DNA of 64,000 nucleotides, taken from Xanthostigma xanthostigma. Lineage: Eukaryota; Arthropoda; Insecta; Raphidioptera; Raphidiidae. Both the position numbers and the translations under genes were made by a program. Shown piece by piece: positions 21,105 through 32,377 of this stretch. Position 1 is the stretch's first letter. Each line of letters begins with the position of its first letter. The stretch is taken from positions 6,634,001 to 6,698,000 of the forward strand of contig OY754465.1 in the NCBI GenBank assembly GCA_963575645.1, written 5' to 3'. The notes under the pieces are model-generated. The model made no database searches and was not told where the DNA came from. It saw nothing but the letters and a program-made list of their open reading frames with translations.

Positions 21105-21830
21105 GCGCTATTCTCGAGTACCTAGACGCAAGTAGTTCAGTCAAAATAATACTATAATTCGAATAGAGTAGAAAATTGGTGCAGGCCTTAAAACACTATT
21201 AGTCTATTACAAATAAAATATCAAAAGTCCCTACCGATACTACATCTGCTTCAAAATTTATTCAAGGTCAAAGGTCAAAAGTATCGGTTTTTTGCACTTT
21301 TCTCGTAAACGCTAAATGTTATCTAAAAATAAGCTAGACAAAAGTTGTAGATCATGCAATTGTCTACAAAAACTGTTATTATATTTTTTCCCTACGATTC
21401 ACTATTCCTGAGATATGGGACCAAAATGTCTATGAACGTATTTATCAAAAATAACGTTTTATATGCACATTAGTATTTTCAATGTATGTAATCACCATTT
21501 CAAAAGAATGGTGATTCGTAGGGAAACAAGTATAAGAACAATTCTTGTAGACAATTGCATGATCTATAACTTTTGTCTGACCTATTTCTAGATAACATTT
21601 ACCGTTTACGAGAAAAGTGCAAAAAACCGATACTTTTAATCTTTGACCTTGAATAATTTTTTTAGCAGATGTAGGATCGTTGGGGACTTTTTATATTTCA
21701 TTTGTAATAGTGTACCTAAGACCTATATCAATTTTAAACTCTATGCTAATTATTGCAAGCCTACCACTATTTTTTTTTGTCTATTTTGACTGGACTAAAG
21801 TCGTTTCCTAGGCGTCGATAACGCTAAATT
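21105..21830. mobile_element. Fold-back element with ~310-bp arms
   Basis: Left arm about 21105-21412 and right arm about 21513-21827 are inverted copies with roughly one change per ten bases. Shared landmarks: GATCATGCAATTGTCTACAA, GTATCGGTTTTTTGCACTTT and ATTCAAGGTCAAAG. The ~100-base loop is noncoding. No transposase, so the class is unknown. Confidence 0.75.
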
Positions 21831-21872
21831 ATACCAAAAATTTTGGTTTAAATAAAATTAAAAAAAGTTCAC

Positions 21873-21996
21873 AAATAATGACTCAATGTCAAACATAATA
21901 GTAACAATTTATTGCCTTTTATCTTTGGATTTTATTCAAATGACTAAATTAAGCGCAATTGTCAAGAATCTAACCTATTTCACTAATCCTGTAACA
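21873..21996 (-). repeat. Perfect 124-bp inverted repeat, right copy
   Basis: Reverse complement of 18518-18641 with no difference seen. It follows the fold-back at 21105-21830 and is followed by ACACCATTTG. Confidence 0.85.
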
Positions 21997-22375
21997 ACAC
22001 CATTTGAAAGCTCAACTGAAATTCAAAAGCCCCAGAGTTAGAATAATGCTATATAATATGTATGTGCGTATATGCCTCTTTGTAAGGATGTATATATTAT
22101 ATGAGAATTCATTCCATTATAAGAAGATTAATTTGTTACAATGCGCATGCGGGTGGAATGAAAAAGATCAGTGTGAGAGCACAAAACATCGCTTCACAAC
22201 GGTGGCAAGCCCAAACGTCACTAACAGATGTGTATTTACTACGACCTGTGTATTTTCTATGTACCACTATAATAATATTATGTACCCAGCGATCCTTGCA
22301 ATCGGTACAGTGTACACTACCGGGGTTTATTTACACCTCAGCGAGACAGATTTGTAATTTCTGAAATGACATTTT
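21997..22375. other. No feature recognised
   Basis: Two overlapping plus-strand frames (22004-22357 and 22101-22364) are open but have no domain and no codon signal that I trust. Confidence 0.4.
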
Positions 22376-22520
22376 TTTGAAGTGAAAACTTCTTTAGCGG
22401 CGTTGTACACTTTTTTTGTAATGGGTAAAAACTGTTAAACTCGCGTCAGATCTGACGCGTCAGGCGTCAGGGTCACGTGACCCTGACGAGTTGTTGAGAC
22501 AGTCTACCGTACTTGCTTCG
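22376..22520 (+). repeat. GAAGTGAAAACTTCTTTAGC repeat with GTCACGTGAC palindromes
   Basis: Starts GAAGTGAAAACTTCTTTAGC and contains overlapping palindromes CAGATCTG, GACGCGTC and GGGTCACGTGACCC. It resembles a repeat common in lepidopteran genomes (recalled, not checked). Noncoding. Confidence 0.5.
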
Positions 22521-22521
22521 G

Positions 22522-22820
22522 CAGTACATATAGTAAAATTCGCTAGATGTCAGTAGCAATATAAGTTACATGCAGTGCAAAAAATTATAAGCTATAAGCT
22601 TTAACAAAACCTTAAGAGATGTCACCATGTACTCAGGTTTCGTAAAACTACAAATTTAAAAAATTACATCCAGTGACTGCTGCATGTAATTTTATAAATG
22701 TGTAGTTTTACGAACCTTGGATGCATAGCGACATTTCTTAATGTTTTGTCAAAGCTTATAACTTATAACTTTTTGCACTGCATGTAACTATTGCTACTAG
22801 CGAAATTTAGTTTAAGTACA
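22522..22820. mobile_element. Fold-back hairpin element (~140-bp arms)
   Basis: Left arm 22522-22665 and right arm 22675-22820 are inverted copies sharing GTAGCAATA, TTACATGCAGTGCAAAAA, CGTAAAACTACA and AAATTACAT. The loop is about 10 bases. Noncoding. Confidence 0.8.
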
Positions 22821-22861
22821 TCTAGGTTTTCACTTCCGCCGGCAGTCCCGGAGTGCAACCC

Positions 22862-22960
22862 GTCTTTTTTTTGAAGTAAAACTTCTTTAGGCACGCTTGA
22901 CTTGGGGAGAAAGCTGGTAAATGCCTGACGAAATCGTTTACGGAAGTGCATCATCGCGAA
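22862..22960 (+). repeat. AAGTAAAACTTCTTT repeat, short copy
   Basis: Contains AAGTAAAACTTCTTTAGGCA, CGCTTGACTTGGGGAGAAAG and TTTACGGAAGTG. Longer copies are at 38025-38150 and, in minus orientation, 54945-55115. Confidence 0.65.
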
Positions 22961-24349
22961 CGAAATCTTTTCTACTGCTATTTCAAATATTAGTTAGGTA
23001 GTTGTTAATAATGTTGTGAAATGCAACGTCTTCTAATTTCACGATTTGATCCCCAAGAACCCTAAGTTACCCTGGTGATACTAGAGAGGCTTGGGGGTGG
23101 TCCGCTTAGGGTAAGATCGAAATGTTTACAATTTTTTTACTCAACAATAAAATAGACCGAAAACCGGCCTTATTGACCCTCCCACTTTTGTACACCCTTA
23201 AGAAATTACTTTAATTTTTTTAAATTACTAAGTTGGCGTTACCATCTCGTGGCGACAAGAAAAATCCAGTCTCGTTTACGAGAAACTTTTTTACTCTTGT
23301 CTCGTTCTTTCCACGAGGGCAAAGTAACGGAAATTATGTTTGTGCTGTGATTAAAACGTCACGAGCATATGTTTCCTGTAAACTTATCAGTGTTCAGGGA
23401 TTCACATAGCTAGATCTTATTGTTACGTTCCATCGACTATATCAATGTCATCGTTGTGTTTTTTTTTCCTTGAAATCGTTGTCAGTTGTTTTAAATTTTA
23501 ACCATTTTTTTGCCATCTTTGAAATTTTTAATCCCCACCTTTGAAATTTTTTATCCCCCTTATCTTAAAATGGGTCCAGATTCCGCCTTTATGGGAGGCG
23601 GAGTTTTTATGTTTTATGAGTTTTTAATGGGAATTTTTCGATGCGAGCGTTTGTGGTGAGCACTAGGGGAACCTTCAAACTCAAATTTTCCGTATGTCAG
23701 TGAGCAATGTTTATTAAAAGTGAAAATAGTTAAAATTTTATAAAGGTTTTTAATTACAAAGAAAACATGGGCTAAACTAAGCGATCTGGAAATGCTTGAT
23801 GTGTTCCGGGCTATTGCGCTAATGGCGAATTAAGTAAAATAAACACCATTGGCGCCATAATTTGACGTACCGCTGTCAGTGTAAACAAAATAATTTTTTA
23901 TATATTGTACGTCACAATTTATAAATAAATAATCCTCACATACCTTTTATGTTATGCTATTTATGTAATGGTTTTATGGTACCTATATAAATTTACATCA
24001 GTTTTTCTTATTACATTTTTTTTGACACATCATGGCCAACTATAGTTTTTGACTTATCACCATAGAAACATGTCGCGATTTCTATACAAAAGTGAGTTCA
24101 ATAATTCTCTATTACCCACTAGCGGCGCTAGTAGGCTTCGTGCACACAGCCTATATCACATAAGTAAAAATGCTCTAAATTACTTTAATAGCTTATGTAC
24201 CAAGTTGCAGAAGGTTGCAGACGACATGGTTTTTTTGCGCATCAGCTCCTTAATTAATCACGTGAGATATTGTTTCTGTGAATTTGTGAAAGCCGATAGG
24301 AGGCGCCGGTAAATTGAATATTTTCTATTCATATTAAGTTTCTACCAGT
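22961..24349. other. No feature recognised
   Basis: About 1.4 kb without a paired repeat. A small hairpin TCCGCC...GGCGGA lies at 23581-23602. The frame 24049-24312 has no domain. Confidence 0.45.
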
Positions 24350-24367
24350 CCCTTGATACTGTTTTTA

Positions 24368-24667
24368 ACCGACTTCAAAAAAGGAGGAGGTTCTATGTTC
24401 GACTGTATATTTTTTTTAAAGTATGTTCACCGATTTCTCCGTCAATTATGGACCGATTTTCAAAATTCTTTTTTTATTCGAAAGAGTGCACTCCTGAGGT
24501 GGTTCCATCGGAACCAAGTCAGGATCTGATGGTGGAATCCGCAGAAATCGAGGGAAACTCAAATTTCAAAGGCACGCATACTTGGCCTACCCATTGCAAT
24601 ACTTTATCTAACACTAAAAAGAGAAAAATAAAATATTTTTAACAAAAAAATTGAACCGACTTCAAAA
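24368..24667 (+). repeat. AACCGACTTCAAAAAAGGAG family repeat
   Basis: Begins AACCGACTTCAAAAAAGGAG and includes CACCGATTTCTCCGTCAATT and GACCGATTTTCAAAATTC. This family is widespread in insect genomes, especially Lepidoptera (recalled). The frame 24448-24642 within it is a by-product. Confidence 0.6.
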
Positions 24668-24847
24668 TATGCACTAAAAAGTAAAAAAAAATAATAATTA
24701 TTGTTATTTTTGGAGTCGGTGTCAGTCAAAATGAAATCTATTCCGAGAACTAGAGACATGTAAAATTTAAATTGCTACTTTCGAATTCCGATGTGACACC
24801 GACTCCAAAAATAACAATAATTATTATTTTTTACTTTTTAGTGCATA
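24668..24847. mobile_element. Palindromic MITE-like element
   Basis: Arms 24668-24724 and 24794-24847 are inverted copies differing only in the length of an A-run: TATGCACTAAAAAGTAAAAA, then ATTTTTGGAGTCGGTGTCA. The 69-base loop is noncoding. Confidence 0.8.
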
Positions 24848-25608
24848 TTTTTTTGTTATAAATATTTTATAACACAAGTAAGTATAATGCTGTTTACTTT
24901 GGCTGGATATACACAAACTGCGATATTATCAAGAGAAATCAACTTTACCTGGGCCAACTGTAAAAGTGAAATATTATACGTTGTCCGTTATTGCTTATTC
25001 CCATTTGTGTATCAACGGCCGTTGTCTGACGGGGAATCTGTCGGACTGAAATGAACAAAGAATAAAGAACTAACTGTCTGTCTGTACTTCTTGGTAACTT
25101 AATGTAACAGCACCTTAGGGCCTTCAAAATACCTAATACAAATAAAAAAAATAGGTAACAAATCAACAAGCGAACAGTACCTTACGTAAGATTATTTTAC
25201 TGCTTTATGTATGCCATATTTCAATATGGAAATAAATTTATGAGAATTGATTTTTGTAGCTAGAATGGTAACAATTTTATATGGTTTTTTCAGCTTCGTC
25301 CAAAGCCCGTCGTAGACGCACGTACGTGTCAATCAAAAGTGCGCAACTAACAACACCCGATAAGGCGGATTTTTAGTGTGGAAGTTTATTTTTGATATCC
25401 ATTTCACGTTTTTTTTTCGGGGATAAGTAAAGTAAATACAATTAAGAAAGTTTTGGCGTCGTTTTAATAAAGATATAAGGTACAAAAAATCGTTTTTTTT
25501 TTCAAAAAAAATCCTAACATGAGGGCGCTGTAAGACGCTGAATCTGTCCCAACAAAAAAAAACCATAGGAATAAGTTCCTTTAACCGAACATAAAGAAGC
25601 AGTTAGGT
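24848..25608. other. No feature recognised
   Basis: The frames at 24945-25169 and 25333-25566 are not supported by any domain. Confidence 0.45.
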
Positions 25609-25878
25609 CAAGGGCGTAGATATGGGGGAGGTAAAGGAGGTAATTATCCCCCCCAGGACCATAATAATAAAAAATAAAACTGAAAATATTACGAATACCT
25701 AACTAAAAAACAAAAATTAGACAAGATTGCAACAGCGTATTTCGTAACATAATTAGTTTGTGAATTAACATTTTGCTTGACCCCTTCCTTCGTGAGTATT
25801 CTTGTTCGATATTAATAAAACTGAGAAAAAAATATTGATTTTTTTGCTTTGAAAAGAAAAAAAGTGTCTACGCCCTTG
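25609..25878. mobile_element. Non-autonomous hAT element (CAAGGGCGTAGA TIRs)
   Basis: Ends are CAAGGGCGTAGA and TCTACGCCCTTG. Flanks AGTTAGGT (25601-25608) and AGTTAGAT (25879-25886) match at 7 of 8, as expected of hAT. GGGGGAGG and CCCCCCC runs follow the left TIR. No transposase. Confidence 0.85.
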
Positions 25879-26183
25879 AGTTAGATATTAACTTGCCTGG
25901 TAGTATAATATATTCAATTTTTTTAAATGTTAAGAACTTATTTTTATTATTGGAATAACTTTTTTTAATTTCAAAAAATTTTCTACCCTTCATATTTATC
26001 ATTTTTTTCAACATAACCAAAACCTTTTTCTATGCTAACCGTACGATTCGAAAAAATATGAAAAATGACATTTAAATCTTTCCTTTATTTACTTTGACAG
26101 TCATTTACTGCAAAACAAATTCAAACTTTAGATTTTTACGTGCTGCAAAACGTTCAACTTCCGACAGTTGCAGTTTTAGAATA

Positions 26184-26557
26184 CAGTGTAAACTCCATTT
26201 AACGTCACTCGATATAACGACAAACTCATTAAAACTTTGAAATTACTTAACTCTAGTTGGTTTACCTTGTTGCTCATATAATGATACATTTTAAATAACG
26301 ACACACCCACTCTAAATAACGTCATCATTAAACAATAAACAGTACTTGTTTGTTATTTTGTGGCTTTGTTGTCGGTATCATGCGTACCGAAGATTCTAAG
26401 AATAGTACGTATGAATGTTTGTTGGTCAGTTGTAAAATTTATATATTATGAGTAAATACATATTGTAGCAAAAAATTATTAATGGAATATTTCTTCTCTC
26501 CGTTTAACGACAACTCTCAATAACGCCGCAAAGTGTCGCTCTATAGAGTTTACACTG
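26184..26557. mobile_element. Pogo-like MITE (CAGTGTAAACTC TIRs)
   Basis: Ends CAGTGTAAACTC and GAGTTTACACTG, flanked on both sides by TA (26182-26183 and 26558-26559). Subterminal sequence holds several short AACGAC/AACGTC units. These features fit a non-autonomous pogo/Tigger-type element of the Tc1/mariner superfamily. A truncated copy is at 37290-37553, and a larger member is at 57997-60776. Confidence 0.8.
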
Positions 26558-26559
26558 TA

Positions 26560-27093
26560 GTTTAATTTTTGCCACCAAATGCGTCTAATTCGATTCGTCA
26601 GTTTCAAATAAAACATTTCCAAAATAAAATCAATTAAAATTTATTCCTGAAATATATCAGCTAGAAATTTCGTGTTTGAAAGTACCGGAATTTTGCTTGC
26701 CTTCACGAAAGGGATAATTTTTTGGTACGCTCAACTTGTGTTTTCCGTTTACTTCAAAGTACTTTCATGTGAGCTTTCAAAAAGCGTTTCATGAATAGTG
26801 TCCGCACGGGATGTGAGGGTTGAAGCCAAACATATAATTGTTCCGGAAATAGATACCGTCGATCCTATAAGAAACAGGGGATGATATTATACGAAGCAGT
26901 AACTTGTGAAGGGCGGTAAGAGTTTGTGTTCTTAGAACGTTCTCTTTTTGTTTGCTTGAAACCGCGTGCGCTTTTAAGAACCAGAGTACAGTGAACTTCT
27001 ACGTCATGCGAGATAAATTAAACTTTCATAGATTTCTTTCCAATTTACGTTAAAGTAGAATGAAAAACTTGTAAAACGAACATGCATTTACAG
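26560..27093. other. No feature recognised
   Basis: No frame or repeat recognised between the pogo-like MITE and the next SINE. Confidence 0.45.
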
Positions 27094-27267
27094 TGAGCGA
27101 TGTGGCGTAGTGGTGAGAGCACTAGACTCGCATGCGGTTCGAATCCCGACGGGGACAGACGTGACTGGGAATTTTTCCTACTACCTCGCGTCGAGAAACA
27201 CTTATTTCTGCACCGGTGATGTTGTTGAGGTGTTCCGTGGTTTCTCTCAATAATTCTAAAAATAAAT
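27094..27267 (+). mobile_element. SINE copy interrupted by LTR-like unit
   Basis: Head GTGGCGTAGTGGTGAGAGCA and B box GGTTCGAATCCCGAC, then body to ATAATTCTAAAAATAAATAT, where the consensus would continue CGAGATGG. The HSE-bearing unit begins at this break. More diverged than other copies. Confidence 0.7.
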
Positions 27268-27296
27268 ATTGTAATGAGACGCCACTGGAGGTGGTC

Positions 27297-27329
27297 GAAG
27301 CTTCTAGAATGCCGAAGAATGTTCCAGAA
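27297..27329 (+). promoter_or_regulatory. Two heat-shock elements in LTR-like unit 1
   Basis: GAAGCTTCTAGAA at 27297-27309 and GAATGTTCCAGAA at 27317-27329 are each a perfect three-unit nGAAn/nTTCn array, the heat-shock-factor binding consensus. They lie near the 5' end of an LTR-like unit and upstream of ATAAATATA-type sequence. Heat induction is an inference. Confidence 0.65.
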
Positions 27330-27601
27330 TGCGGTTGAAACAACGGTGGAAGACAGGGATCAGGCAGTCAGAAGTCAATTAACGACATAAATAGACGCGT
27401 AGACATAAATAAATAGACGTTACATAAATATAGAGATAAATAAGCGTTCTATATATTCTGTGTACTTAGTAGTTTGTTGTTTCAGAATTCGTTTGTTTTT
27501 CGTTATATTTATTTTATTTCATTTTTCATTAAATTATTAGAGAAGTATTTTTTAGTTTATTTTTATTAATATTTCTTTCTGTAAATAAATATCTTTACCA
27601 A

Positions 27602-28024
27602 CCGAGCGGGGTGGCGTAGTGGTGAGAGTACTATAGACTCGCATTCGGGAGGAACCGGGTTCGAATCCCGGGCGGGGGCAGGTGTGGCTGGGACTTTTTC
27701 TTGCTGCCTCTCGCCGAGAAACGGTAATTCCTGTACGAGCCATCTTGTTGAGGTTTTCCATGGTTTCCCTCAATAATTCCAGATAAATATCGAGATGGTT
27801 CCTTATTCAAGGCCATGGCCGATTACTTGTCAAACTCCTATATGCTCAAAATTTGCCTAATGTCCTAAAATTCCTTCATTCGCCCATTGTTATTAATTAA
27901 ATTGAAGTTTAAAAATGTAGAAAATAATGGGAAGTGTAATAGATGGAAAATAGTAATGGTGCGAATGGAGTCTGTTATGACATAAAGTCGAGAAACGGAC
28001 GTTAAACGCATTATTATCATTATA
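27602..28024 (+). mobile_element. SINE copy, full length
   Basis: Head CCGAGCGGGGTGGCGTAGTG, B box GGTTCGAATCCCGGGC, body as at 6174, end GTTAAACGCATTATTATCAT. It interrupts the LTR-like unit. Minus-strand frames across it are artefacts. Confidence 0.88.
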
Positions 28025-28159
28025 AATATAAAGATAAATAAGCGTTCTACATAAATTTGGTGTGTCTGGGAAATAAATATTTGAGTACATAGTACTTTGG
28101 TGTTGTTATTGTTGTTTTAAAATTCGTTATTTTCGTTATTTATTTTATTTCATTTTTCA

Positions 28160-28224
28160 ATAAATAAAATTATCGACCAATTATTTATTGAAAAGTTCTA
28201 ATCAGACGTTAATCAAAGATTTGA
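28160..28224 (+). mobile_element. 65-bp mini copy of FB-A, with 15-bp target duplication
   Basis: ATAAATAAAATTATCGACCA joined directly to the other end (TCTAATCAGACGTTAATCAA, then AGATTTGA). It is flanked by TTATTTCATTTTTCA at 28145-28159 and 28225-28239. Unit 2 of the tandem duplication lacks the insert and has a single ATTTCATTTTTT, so this is a filled versus empty site. Confidence 0.7.
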
Positions 28225-29105
28225 TTATTTCATTTTTCATTATTATTAGAGAAGTAATTTTTAGTTTAATTTTATAAGCATTTCTTTTTGTAAATAAATA
28301 TCTTTACTAGCGATAAACAACATTTTTGTCAGTTTTGTTACAATATGTAGGTGATTCTACATCAAGGTTGTAATGTAATGTGAATCGCACTTTATAATTG
28401 TTTAATTTATTAAATAGTTTTTATTGCGAGTTACATAATCTTACCTGAATGGCATTCTTTTCTGTAAAATATCAATCATATATATTAATACGTTAAGGTT
28501 AAGATGTTTGCCTCCCTTTTTAGAAAAAACCACACAATTTCTCCACATTAATTATATATCATTTTACAGATAATTGCTTGCTCTACTGACATCGACAACT
28601 AAAAAATTTATTATTGCTTTTGTTTTTGTAAATTAATTAATTAACAGCAACGCTGAACAACGTCTGCCATCTGACGGCTTTAATTTTGAAACAGCGAGCA
28701 ACGCTGAACAACGTCACAGCAATGCTGCATGATGCCATCTGACGGCTTAGCTCAACGCTTTTGCTACTTGCGCCTCTATATGACAATTTTAGTAACATAT
28801 TTCTTCGATCTGTCATCTGAGCTTCATATTGTAATACAACAAAAAGAAAAACGTTATAAGCAGTGTGCAAAATTAGAAACGAATTGAATACCTGCAATCA
28901 TATTTAAAAAATAATTTTGTAAAGTGATAATTATTATACTTATTTAGTGCGAATAATTCGCACAGGTCACGCTAGTAATTAATAATTCTATAGATAAATA
29001 TTGTAACGAAACGCCACCGGAGGCGGCGTAAGTTTATTGTGGTCGGAGCCGCGTAGACAACAATACTCGCATTGTTGTCGAAACCGCATTGAAGAATTCC
29101 TAAGC

Positions 29106-29133
29106 TTCTAGAATGCCAAAGAATGTTCCAGAA
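29106..29133 (+). promoter_or_regulatory. Heat-shock elements in LTR-like unit 2
   Basis: TTCTAGAA at 29106-29113 and the perfect three-unit GAATGTTCCAGAA at 29121-29133. The first array has lost the leading GAA present in unit 1. Function is inferred. Confidence 0.6.
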
Positions 29134-29409
29134 TGCGGTTGAAACAACGCTAGTGTGGAAGACAGGGGTCAGGCAGTCAGAAGTCAATTAACGACATAAA
29201 TAGACGCGTAGACATAAATAAATAGACGTTACATAAATATAAAGATAAATAAGCGTTCTATATTCTGTGTGCTTAGTAGTTTGCTGTTTCAGAATTCGTT
29301 TGTTTTTCGTTGTATTTATTTTATTTCATTTTTTTATTAAATTATTAGAGAAGTATTATTTAGTTTATTTTTATTAATATTTCTTTTTGAAAATAAATAT
29401 CTTTACCAA

Positions 29410-29840
29410 CCGAGCGGGGTGGCGTAGTGGTGAGAGCACTAGACTCGCATTCGGGAGGTATCGGGTTCGAATCCCGGCGGGGGCAGTTGTGGCTGGGACT
29501 TTTTCATGCTGACTCTCGCCGAGAAACGGTAATTCCTGTACCGGCCATCTTGTTGAGGTTTTCCATGGTGTTTCCCTCAATAATTCCAGATAAATATCGA
29601 GATGGTTCCTTATTCAAGGCCTTGGCCGATTACCTGTCAAACTCCTATGCTCAAAATTTGCCTAACTTATCCTAATATCCTAAAATTCCTTCATTCGCCC
29701 TTTGCTATTAATTAAGTTGAAGTTTAAAAATTGTAGAAAATAACGGGAAATGTGGTAGAAAAAAAATAGTAATGATGCGAATGGAGTCTGTTATGACATA
29801 CAGTCGAGAAACGGATGTTAAACGCATTATTATTATTATA
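29410..29840 (+). mobile_element. SINE copy, full length
   Basis: Head CCGAGCGGGGTGGCGTAGTG, B box GGTTCGAATCCCGGC, end GTTAAACGCATTATTATTAT. Same insertion point as the copy at 27602, so paralogous by segmental duplication. Confidence 0.88.
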
Positions 29841-30715
29841 AATATAGAGATAAAAAAACGTTCTATATAAATTTGGTGTGGGACTGAGAAATAAATATTT
29901 GGTGTTGTTATTGTTGTTTTAGAATTCGTTTGTATTTCGTTTTTATTTTATTTCATTTTTTATTATTATTAGAGAAGTACTTTTTAGTTTGATTTTATAA
30001 GCATTTCTTTTTGTAAATAAATATCTTTACTAGCGATAAACAACATTTTTGTCAGTTTTGTTACAATATGTAGGTGATTCTACATCAAGGTTGTATTGTA
30101 ATATGAATCGCACTTTACAATTGTATAATTTATTAAACAGTTTTTAATGCGAGTTGCATAATCTTTCCTAAATGGCATTCTTTTATGTAAAATATTAATC
30201 ATATATTATATTAATACGTTAAGGTTAAGATGCTTGCCTCCCTTTTTAGAAAAAGCCACACATTTTCCCCACATAAATTATATTTCATTTTACAGATAAT
30301 TGCTTGCTCTACCGACATCGACAACTAAAAAATTTATTATTGCTTTTGTTTTTGTAAATTAATTAATTAACAGCAACGCTGAACAACGTCTGCTATCTGA
30401 CGGCTTTAATTTTGAAACAGCGAGCAACGCTGAACAACGTCACAGACTCACAGCAATGCTGCATGATGCCATCTGACGGCTTAGCTCAACGCTTTTGCTA
30501 CTTGCGCCTCTATATGACAATTTTAGTAAAATATTTCTTCGATCTGTCATCTGAGCTTCATATTGTAATACAACAAAAAGAAGAACATTATATAAGCAGT
30601 GTGCAAAATTAGAAACGAATTGAATACCTGCAATCATATTTAAAAAATAATTTTGTAAAGTGGTAATTATTATACTTATTTAGTGCGAATTATTCGCACA
30701 GGTCACTCTAATTTA

Positions 30716-31308
30716 TTATAATTCAATTATTTGTACTAAAAAGGTAGTAAAATAAATAAATTATTATTAAAAAGAATTATCTAGTAACAATACAAAGGTT
30801 ATTGGTTGATGATTCTTTACAAGACAGTATCCAAAATGTCTTCAGAAGACATCTGCTGCGGATTTTATATTTTTAGGTAATGTCAACACTTTTTGACTGA
30901 ACGAGTATTTACTGTAGGCAATTTTGTGAAATATTTACTTAGCAAACAACTTTAACAAATCTTCTTATAAATTTTAATACGCAATGCATATTTTAATAAG
31001 AAGGAACTTTCAAGTATATGTCTATATTCAGTAATCAACTATTTATAGTAATTAAGTAGAATTACTTGCAACACACTAATTTTAATTACCGCTTGCAGTC
31101 TTTGCTCCATATTATTTGTTGAAAAGTCGTCAAGCAAGTTGTCAAAGTTAATTGGACGAATTATACGTCTTAAAGTTCTCTAAAGAGATTTAAATTTAAA
31201 TCTTCGTATCCTTCGATGCTACCGTTCAACCCTTTACTAGCCGCAGGATCACAATTCCAGTGATTTATTGGGATATTTTTTATCAGTATCAATAATATAG
31301 TACCTATA
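30716..31308. other. No feature recognised
   Basis: AT-rich. The frame 31170-31355 on the minus strand overlaps a hairpin and has no domain. Confidence 0.45.
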
Positions 31309-31399
31309 TTACACCACAGGGACCGAAAGTTTGATATACTTGCACTGCGCGCCATGATGCGCAGTGCAAAGTATCAAACTTTTGGCCATTGTGGTGTAT
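31309..31399. repeat. 91-bp hairpin (TACACCAC termini)
   Basis: TACACCACAGGGACCGAAAG and its imperfect complement enclose a short loop; the stem includes GTTTGATA and TGCACTGCGC. Probably a small MITE. Confidence 0.65.
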
Positions 31400-31724
31400 A
31401 CTATTTTTCTTCATACGTCGGTCGTAAGTACGCTTATTACTTACATTAATTAATTAATTACTTATTAATTACATAAAAACACAGATAAATTCCAAGTAAT
31501 CAGCTTTGAGCTTATATGTAAAAACACGAATGACAGCTGTTCGTGACTATTATCTAAAATGTAATGGATTGCTGTGGAACGACTGAAGAACAGTTGATAG
31601 GCTATTCTTTTTCTTTACTACCGCCCGAACGTACATACTTCCCGCATCAGTGCGTGTAATCCCATCAATGCGTAAATGTTAAACTTTCTGCCGTATACAA
31701 TTGATACCTTTCGATGGAGGTATG
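31400..31724. other. No feature recognised
   Basis: TTAATTAATTAATTA near 31447 is the only simple-sequence stretch. Confidence 0.45.
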
Positions 31725-32377
31725 AAGAAAATTCCAGCCAATGGGGCGACGGGACCATTCCAACTTCAAAAACGTTGACATTTGATTATAGGTAATAAAG
31801 AAAATAAAATTTTTGATATCACGTGAGGTGACGCGGGTAATGGCTAGTATTCAATATGATATTTGCCATAATTTTTGGCATATGTTCCACATCATGTAAA
31901 AATTAATCAAAGCATGCCGAACTAGTTTATTTCTGACAGATCAATCAAAACAAAAGAGCGGCTGATTTTTTTTAATTTTCCAAATGTCTCCGAAACTATA
32001 AAGTGTAGAAAAAAGAATGTTTTACAAAACCTTCTTAAAAAAATAAATAGAATAATAAGCCGTTATGAAAAGTATACCATTATTATATAAAAAAACACCG
32101 TTATAGCATATATCTCTTCTGCGCATGCGCCGATTTTCCCCAAAAACAATAGGGCTCTTCATATTTGCATACCAAACATCTTCCTAAAATTTGGTTTCAA
32201 TCCGCTCATCCGTTTGACCTGTATCGTTTTCACAGACAAACAGCCGCACAGAGTTTTTCCAAAAATATGTTTTTTGGATTCAGAAGACCTCAAAACGGAA
32301 AGATATTGTAAAATTTTTGAAAAGTGATTTTTGACCTAAACTAGTACCATTCCCCACTTGTGGGTTGGAATGGTAAT
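31725..32377 (-). mobile_element. E repeat, full copy, minus orientation
   Basis: From AATTCCAGCCAATGGGGCGA to CCCCACTTGTGGGTTGGAAT. Close to the copy at 19785 throughout. Noncoding. Confidence 0.75.

Larger units (their letters stand above)
27268..28984 (+). repeat. Tandem duplication, unit 1 (LTR-like + SINE + 500-bp repeat)
   Basis: Order: LTR-like start TGTAATGAGACGCC, heat-shock elements, TATAAA-type stretch, SINE at 27602-28024, a second partial LTR-like copy ending GTTTTGTTACA at 28332, then the ~500-base repeat to about 28975. Unit 2 (28985-30715) has the same order with scattered substitutions. The SINE sits at the same site in both, so the SINE predates the duplication. Confidence 0.75.
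28985..30715 (+). repeat. Tandem duplication, unit 2
   Basis: Same order as unit 1: LTR-like start TGTAACGAAACGCCACCGGA near 28999, heat-shock elements, SINE at 29410-29840, LTR-like end GTTTTGTTACA at 30064, then the ~500-base repeat. It keeps about 70 bases between the start and the heat-shock elements that unit 1 lacks (CGCGTAGACAACAATACTCG), so unit 1 has a deletion there. Confidence 0.75.

Noticed and set aside
22004-22364. Overlapping 117- and 87-residue frames as a new gene
   Set aside because: No domain, no splice or start context and AT-rich composition equal to the flanks; two overlapping open frames are more likely chance.
23575-23610. TCCGCC...GGCGGAG hairpin followed by T-run, like a bacterial terminator
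   Set aside because: The window is plainly eukaryotic; an isolated hairpin with a T-run has no such meaning here.
28637-30637. Similar ~65-86-residue minus-strand frames (LQYEAQMTDRRN) in two places
   Set aside because: Shared only because of the 1.7-kb tandem duplication; the third copy at 5050-5200 breaks the frame with a stop.
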